Assembly (NCBI GenBank): GCA_002238865.1
Contig: MPNE01000014.1
Span: 23,799 to 87,798, forward strand
Source: Gemmatimonadetes bacterium bin94
GTDB taxonomy: Bacteria > Gemmatimonadota > Gemmatimonadetes > Longimicrobiales > Gaopeijiaceae
Length of the DNA stretch: 64,000 nt
Direction: 5' to 3'
Shown here: piece after piece, positions 62,434 to 64,000 of the stretch
Layout of the letters: every line of letters starts with the position of its first letter
Position numbering within the stretch: the stretch's first letter is position 1
Position numbers and translations under genes: made by a program
The notes under the pieces: model-generated
The model's input: only the letters and a program-made list of their open reading frames with translations
The model's database searches: none
What the model was told of the DNA's origin: nothing

Positions 62434-62849
62434 TTCCTGGGCGGAAGCCGGTTCGACAGCGGATCCACGATGAGCGGACCGCCGAAGAGCGGGGGAGCGA
62501 TACCGTCGAGGGGCTGGATCAGCACCGTGTCGAGAACCGGTCCGCCGGGCATGAACATCCTTTCCTTGCAGCTTTTCACCCTGCGGAATCCCGTATAGGA
62601 GGAAAAGCCGAGCCCGCCGGCCAGAACCGCGCTGATCCTCACGACGTCCCCGTTGGAGTCGGTAAGAGCCGCGACCAGGAAAGCCCCCGCCCCGATGGCG
62701 TCCGCCATGGGCATGACCCTCTCGATGGTGCACGATCCCATGGGGACCTGCTCCTCGGCGGGGATGAAGTCCGGCGGCCCCTTCACCAGCGCCAGCGAGC
62801 AACCGGACAAGAGAAGCAGGGAACAGGTCAGCAGCGATCTGGCCAGCAT
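62430..62849 (-). CDS. Small lipoprotein of unknown function
   Basis: 139 residues from the ATG at 62849, with AAGGAG eight bases upstream. The lipobox is LLLLSGCS. The mature part has a short hydrophobic stretch (ADAIGAGAFLVAAL) and a second (VRISAVLAGGLGFSSYTG), flanked by two cysteines (GSCTIER and VKSCKER) that could pair. An in-frame ATG at 62987 would extend into imuA's promoter and is unlikely. It opens the coupled minus-strand chain. I do not recognise a characterised family. Confidence 0.7.
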   Translation of the reverse strand: MLARSLLTCSLLLLSGCSLALVKGPPDFIPAEEQVPMGSCTIERVMPMADAIGAGAFLVAALTDSNGDVVRISAVLAGGLGFSSYTGFRRVKSCKERMFMPGGPVLDTVLIQPLDGIAPPLFGGPLIVDPLSNRLPPRK

Positions 62850-62936
62850 GTCTTTCACTCCTTTCAAAGGGGATGTCCAACATAGGGGGGACCGGGACGG
62901 AATGTCACACGGGGAGGCGGGGACACACCGAAAATA

Positions 62937-62950
62937 GTATTTGCAAATAC
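62937..62950. promoter_or_regulatory. 14-bp perfect palindrome upstream of imuA
   Basis: GTATTTGCAAATAC lies 28 bases before the imuA ATG in an AT-rich strip and between divergent genes. Its position fits an operator for a dimeric repressor. imuA genes are usually LexA-controlled, but this sequence does not match the LexA boxes I know, so the regulator is open. Confidence 0.5.
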
Positions 62951-62978
62951 GGTTTTTATTCGGTATCTTGTCCGGCCC

Positions 62979-63671
62979 ATGTCTCATCTATCGACGGCGA
63001 AACGGAGAACGGCGGACGCACTGCGCCGCGCGATCCACGGAATCGAGGAGGCCGGATCGCACGGTCGACCGCGTCTTCCACTGGGTATACCCGAGATCGA
63101 CCGGACCCTTCCCGGCGGCGGATTGCGCCTGGATTGCATCCATGAGGTGGCCGGAGACGAAGCCGCCACCGGTTTCTGCGCGGCTCTGCTCGCGCGAGCC
63201 GGGAGCGATGGGGCCCGCAGTGGAGCCCGAAAGGGTTCCCTGCTGTGGCTCGCCCGGGGGGACGACCTTTACGCGCCCGGACTGGTCCGCTACGGGATCG
63301 GGGCAGGGCAGCTGCTGGTCGTTTCGGGGCTGCACCGCCAGGAGGACATGTTGTGGGCCATGGAGGAAGCGCTTCGCTGCCGGGCCGTGAGGGGGGTGGT
63401 GGCCGAGACGGGAAGGATCGGCCTTGCGGCGGGGCGGCGGCTGATGCTCGCCGCCGAGGGGACGGGGGTGCTGGGATTGGTGCTGTCGCGCCGTGAGGGG
63501 GGGCGAAGGCGGGGGGGGAAGGGGGTACCGGTGGCTGTCAGCCGTTGGCGGGTCATGGCCGTCCCGGGCGGAAAAGGTGGCGGGTGCAGGGCAGAGCCGT
63601 GCTGGCACGTCGAGTTGCTGCACTGCCGCGGTGGAAGGCCAACCGAGTGGATCATGGGGCTTGGGACATAA
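62979..63671 (+). CDS. imuA: ImuA-like (SulA/RecA-related) translesion mutasome protein
   Basis: 230-residue RecA-fold-like protein of the ImuA family. Features are RPRLPLGIPEIDRTLPGGGL at the start, DCIHEV, LLWLARGDDLYAPGL, RGVVAETGRIGLAAGRRL and the end WHVELLHCRGGRPTEW, all in the family order. In other bacteria ImuA works with ImuB and DnaE2 in SOS mutagenesis. Here the next gene is a DUF222/HNH protein and no imuB is seen before the window ends. G-runs near 63498-63530 make the C-terminal linker prone to frameshift or sequencing error. Confidence 0.82.
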   Translation: MSHLSTAKRRTADALRRAIHGIEEAGSHGRPRLPLGIPEIDRTLPGGGLRLDCIHEVAGDEAATGFCAALLARAGSDGARSGARKGSLLWLARGDDLYAPGLVRYGIGAGQLLVVSGLHRQEDMLWAMEEALRCRAVRGVVAETGRIGLAAGRRLMLAAEGTGVLGLVLSRREGGRRRGGKGVPVAVSRWRVMAVPGGKGGGCRAEPCWHVELLHCRGGRPTEWIMGLGT

Positions 63672-63673
63672 CC

Positions 63674-63688
63674 GAACATTTCCCGAAC
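63674..63688 (-). promoter_or_regulatory. LexA-like box (GTTC-N7-GTTC on the minus strand)
   Basis: GAAC-N7-GAAC on the plus strand, i.e. GTTC-N7-GTTC on the other, exactly the spacing of the alphaproteobacterial LexA box. It starts three bases after the imuA stop and precedes the DUF222/HNH gene by 60 bases. About one such match per strand is expected by chance in a window this long; its position beside imuA gives it weight. Confidence 0.4.
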
Positions 63689-63748
63689 TATGGTGTATAA
63701 GGAGATGAGCCAACAGCGGACCACCCAGGACTTCGGGACTCGACGACA

Positions 63749-64000
63749 ATGCCTATCGCCAACAAACTCGCCATCGCGGTCTCCCCCACCGCAGCCTCCA
63801 CTACCGGAACCCCTCCTGCCCCAGCCTCCTTCACCCCAACCTCAGTCACCCTCGGCGGCCCCGCGTCGGACGACGACCCACTCGGCGACGAGATCGCCGC
63901 GCTCTGCGCCCACATCAACGCGGCCACGTACCGGCTTCTCACCCTGCTCCGGGTCTACGACGAAGAGGAGCGCTGGCAGGGGTGCCGTTCCTGCGCCCAC
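63749..64000 (+). CDS. N-terminus of a DUF222/HNH (13E12-type) protein, cut by the window edge
   Basis: 84 residues are visible from the ATG at 63749 to the right edge. After a Pro/Thr-rich leader of about 45 residues the sequence reads DEIAALCAHINAATYRLL then TLLRVYDEEERW and RSCAH, the opening of DUF222, which is usually joined to a C-terminal HNH nuclease. Related 13E12 proteins in mycobacteria are DNA-damage induced. An ATG at 63705 lies in another frame and gives no family likeness. The rest is outside the window, so the nuclease domain is not seen. Confidence 0.75.
   Translation, partial: MPIANKLAIAVSPTAASTTGTPPAPASFTPTSVTLGGPASDDDPLGDEIAALCAHINAATYRLLTLLRVYDEEERWQGCRSCAH

Noticed and set aside
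63705..64000. An ATG right after an AAGGAG as start of the gene beyond imuA
   Set aside because: No spacer between AAGGAG and ATG, and the reading gives Pro/Ser/Arg-rich sequence; the frame from 63749 shows DUF222 likeness.
1..64000. CRISPR arrays, tRNA/rRNA genes, insertion sequences and prophage
   Set aside because: No regularly spaced repeats, cloverleaf, transposase or phage structural motifs were seen on either strand.

Overview
The window is a G+C-rich bacterial chromosome segment, gene-dense and with no gap over 300 bases. The gene families point to a Gram-negative heterotroph of the Gemmatimonadota type, possibly marine or host-associated: an Oar-like TonB receptor with a carboxypeptidase-regulatory domain, DUF4159 and DUF3179 proteins, large TolB-propeller/amidohydrolase fusions, secreted S9 peptidases, and many Tat or lipoprotein signals. 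This placement is an inference from family content; there is no rRNA or other phylogenetic marker here. I found no tRNA, rRNA, CRISPR array, transposase or intact prophage.

Layout. 1-4.9 kb: an edge gene, then an operon of thioesterase, MDR reductase, Nramp-like transporter, small membrane protein and acyl-CoA ligase, joined by overlapping stop/start codons. 4.9-6.1 kb: a DUF4143 ATPase. 6.1-8.9 kb: lutABC (lactate oxidation), minus strand. 8.9-14.6 kb: DUF2182, DUF1326, DUF4159 and DUF3179 proteins and a GMC dehydrogenase with its subunit 3. 14.7-21.7 kb: the most interesting block, a Tat-targeted PLP enzyme followed by two folate-dependent GcvT-type transferases that bracket two paralogous FAD oxidoreductases; this looks like an undescribed demethylation or C1-transfer pathway. 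21.7-24.8 kb: TonB receptor. 25-30.6 kb: UDG-like protein, D-aminoacylase, S9 peptidase, metallo-hydrolase and STAS protein. 30.6-37.5 kb: minus-strand beta-lactamase-fold hydrolase, DUF2891, amidase, YkvI-like transporter, MoaD-like carrier and BNR propeller. 37.5-48 kb: DCC protein, a second DUF4143 ATPase, DinB, multicopper oxidase, a propeller/amidohydrolase, DUF3179, proC and vapBC. 48-57 kb: LVIVD protein, an unrecognised exported protein, a second propeller/amidohydrolase, an epimerase, a MATE exporter and an amidohydrolase lipoprotein. 57-63 kb: a minus-strand chain (lipoprotein, D-lactate/glycolate-type FAD dehydrogenase, DUF1697, a decayed PIN-toxin end, S9 peptidase, amidohydrolase). 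63-64 kb: imuA, then the start of a DUF222/HNH gene behind a LexA-like box.

Functional reading. The cell seems specialised in scavenging peptides and small nitrogen compounds (S9 peptidases, D-aminoacylase, amidase, amidohydrolases, TonB receptor), oxidising lactate or 2-hydroxyacids (lutABC and the FAD dehydrogenase), and handling methylated compounds through folate (14.7-21.7 kb). Many neighbouring genes share a 1- or 4-base stop/start overlap, so translational coupling is common and helps fix start codons.
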